A stretch of 7,012 bases of DNA from Deltaproteobacteria bacterium (lineage in GTDB: Bacteria > Desulfobacterota > DSM-4660 > Desulfatiglandales > B25-G16). The position numbers and the translations under genes are program-made. Numbering within the stretch: position 1 is the stretch's first letter; every line of letters starts with the position of its first letter. Below the pieces are notes generated by a model. The model ran no database searches. It saw only the letters and a list, made by a program, of their open reading frames with translations, and had not been told where the DNA came from. The stretch is from NCBI GenBank assembly GCA_019310745.1, contig JAFDDS010000031.1, forward strand, positions 1-7,012, read 5' to 3'. Positions 5,561 to 7,012 of this stretch are shown here, piece by piece.

Positions 5561-6916
5561 ATGGAAACAGTTTGGAATAATATGAAAACAGTCCTCAAAG
5601 AGGTAATGGATAAAAAGAACTTTTCCTTGTGGGTAAAACCATTGCAATTTCTCGACGCAGATGAAGGCACAATATATCTTGGATGTCCTAACAAATTTTC
5701 TCGAAACTGGATGCAAGAAAATTATTCTTCACTCTTTCAGAGTCAACTTTCTAATATTAATTGTAATGACCATAAAATAATATTTAAGATTTTACCACAT
5801 AGAGAGTTAATCAAACGCAATCATAATGGAGGTAATGGCAACGGAAAACAGTTAATCCTTCCAAATATGCCTAAAAAAATAAAGGCTGGTGAGAAATACT
5901 TAAATGCACGCTTTACCTTTAATAAATTTGTCGTTGGAGAGAGCAATGAATTTGCATACTCAGTATCAAAGGCATTAGCCAACGGCTCTCATTCTCCTTA
6001 CCCTTCCCTCTTTTTAATGGCCCAAACAGGTTTGGGGAAAAGCCATTTAATCCAGGCTATTGGTAATACTATTCTACAAAAAAAACCTTCGGCAAAAGTC
6101 CTATATATTACTACAGAAGACTTTACCAATGAGATGATATATGCATTAAGAAATAATTTAATCACTCAATTCAAAAATAAATACCGTAAGGCATGTGATG
6201 TGCTTCTTTTGGAAGGATTACATTTCCTTAGTGGTAAAGAAAAAACACAGACTGAAATCGGCTATACACTTGATTCTTTGTTTAATGATAGGAAAATGGT
6301 TATATTTACCAGCCCCCTCATGCCAGAAGAAATCCCAAATATGAAAAAGATGCTTACCTCCAGGTTTACCTCTGGTGTAATAACAAGCATTGAAAAACCC
6401 AATTTTCACACACGGCTCAATATCTTAAAACAAAAGGCCCTCGAGCGGGAAATTTCCCTCCCAGAAGATGTAGCCCTTTTCATGGCTGAAAATTTAACTC
6501 AAGATGTAAGGCAACTTGAAGGAAGTCTCGACTCTCTTAAGGCCATCTCCTTTTTCCTAAAAAAGGAGATAAAAGTGGATTTGGCAAAAGAGATAGTTAA
6601 ACAACTCATCCCTGCCAAACATCTTGCGACAGTCGAAAATATTCAGAAAATAGTTTGTAAATATTTTAAGATTGACAGAGATGCGCTTAAATCAAAGAGT
6701 AGAAAAAAAATTATCACCCATCCACGAAATATAGCCATCTATCTATGCCGTAGATATACTGATAAATCTCTGGAATCTATCGGTCGCTCCTTCAACCGCA
6801 ATCATTCAACAGTGTTATACGATGAGGAAAAAATTAAAAAGAATATTAAGATTGACGATGGCCTTAGAAGGGAGGTAGAATTTCTCTGTCGACAGATTGA
6901 AGATAGGATTACATGA
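5561..6916 (+). CDS. dnaA: DnaA-family replication initiator with a diverged Walker B motif
   Basis: 451 residues, the usual DnaA size, with domain order intact. Domain I (1-80) keeps the W5 and W24-x-x-P positions (FSLWVKPL); the linker (81-112) is Asn/Gly/Lys-rich; the AAA+ domain starts near 117 (RFTFNKFVVGESNEFA); the DNA-binding domain is about 355-451. Walker A is TGLGKSHL (156-163), box VII SRF carries the arginine finger R268, and sensor 2 is R317 in DVRQLEG. Walker B is LLLEGLHFL (215-223), so the usual Asp-Asp pair is Glu218-Gly219. The DNA-recognition signature is RNHSTV (413-418), where classical DnaA has RDHTTV. DnaA normally opens the chromosomal origin as an ATP-bound filament. 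This could be the main initiator of a lineage with a modified ATPase site, or a second DnaA-like paralog. The ATG at 5561 is supported by the conserved W5, although no good Shine-Dalgarno sequence precedes it. Its stop overlaps the next gene's ATG. Confidence 0.9.
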   Translation: METVWNNMKTVLKEVMDKKNFSLWVKPLQFLDADEGTIYLGCPNKFSRNWMQENYSSLFQSQLSNINCNDHKIIFKILPHRELIKRNHNGGNGNGKQLILPNMPKKIKAGEKYLNARFTFNKFVVGESNEFAYSVSKALANGSHSPYPSLFLMAQTGLGKSHLIQAIGNTILQKKPSAKVLYITTEDFTNEMIYALRNNLITQFKNKYRKACDVLLLEGLHFLSGKEKTQTEIGYTLDSLFNDRKMVIFTSPLMPEEIPNMKKMLTSRFTSGVITSIEKPNFHTRLNILKQKALEREISLPEDVALFMAENLTQDVRQLEGSLDSLKAISFFLKKEIKVDLAKEIVKQLIPAKHLATVENIQKIVCKYFKIDRDALKSKSRKKIITHPRNIAIYLCRRYTDKSLESIGRSFNRNHSTVLYDEEKIKKNIKIDDGLRREVEFLCRQIEDRIT

Positions 6917-7012
6917 TAAAAAAACTTGCCCTTTTATTTCTGCTATTTTTCTTTTCTATTCTTATCCTTTATCTTATCTTTCTTTCAATTACATCTATTT
7001 CCATCGGCCTGA
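6913..7012 (+). CDS. Membrane-anchored protein, N-terminus only
   Basis: The ATG overlaps the dnaA stop in an ATGA arrangement, with AGGA four bases before it, so translation is probably coupled to dnaA. My translation gives 33 residues before the window ends: MIKK, then a long run of Leu, Phe and Ile (about 5-24) typical of an uncleaved membrane anchor or signal peptide, then SITSISIGL. The two early lysines would favour a cytoplasmic N-terminus. Too little is present to name a family; large envelope proteins of the AsmA kind begin in a similar way, but that is only a resemblance. Confidence 0.7.
   Translation, partial: MIKKLALLFLLFFFSILILYLIFLSITSISIGL

Overview
The window is a low-GC bacterial segment, visibly AT-rich between genes, with two divergent gene blocks separated by about 870 bp of AT-rich intergenic DNA. 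The DnaA type (Walker A TGLGKS, a diverged Walker B, an SFNRNHS-type DNA-recognition segment) and a PAS sigma-54 activator with a C-x8-C-x3-C motif resemble proteins I associate with Desulfobacterota (former Deltaproteobacteria). D-Ala-D-Ala ligase implies a peptidoglycan-making bacterium. The taxonomic guess comes from remembered motifs only and is tentative.

Left block (minus strand, read from about 4690 down to 1): D-alanine--D-alanine ligase (ddl); a 67-residue very basic protein with its own ribosome binding site and a TTG start; a MoxR-like AAA+ ATPase; a 606-residue protein with a TraB/ChaN-like N-terminal domain whose start lies inside the ATPase gene; a 95-bp spacer built from two kinds of short tandem repeat; and a PAS-domain sigma-54 activator cut off by the window edge. 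The first four genes are packed with gaps of 12 and 20 bp and a 23-bp overlap, so they probably form one transcript starting near 4703.

Right block (plus strand, from 5561): a DnaA-family initiator with all four expected regions but an unusual Walker B (Glu-Gly instead of Asp-Asp), then a membrane-anchored protein whose ATG overlaps the dnaA stop and which runs off the window.

The intergenic region 4694-5560 has no convincing gene. It holds short tandem A/T-rich repeats next to the ddl promoter area, a 10-bp direct repeat, and nested inverted repeats upstream of dnaA. It could be an origin or a regulatory region, but only one poor DnaA-box match is visible, so an origin is not established.

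The most interesting items are the MoxR ATPase/TraB-like pair without a visible von Willebrand A (vWA) partner, the small basic protein upstream of it, and the DnaA variant with a degenerate ATPase motif.
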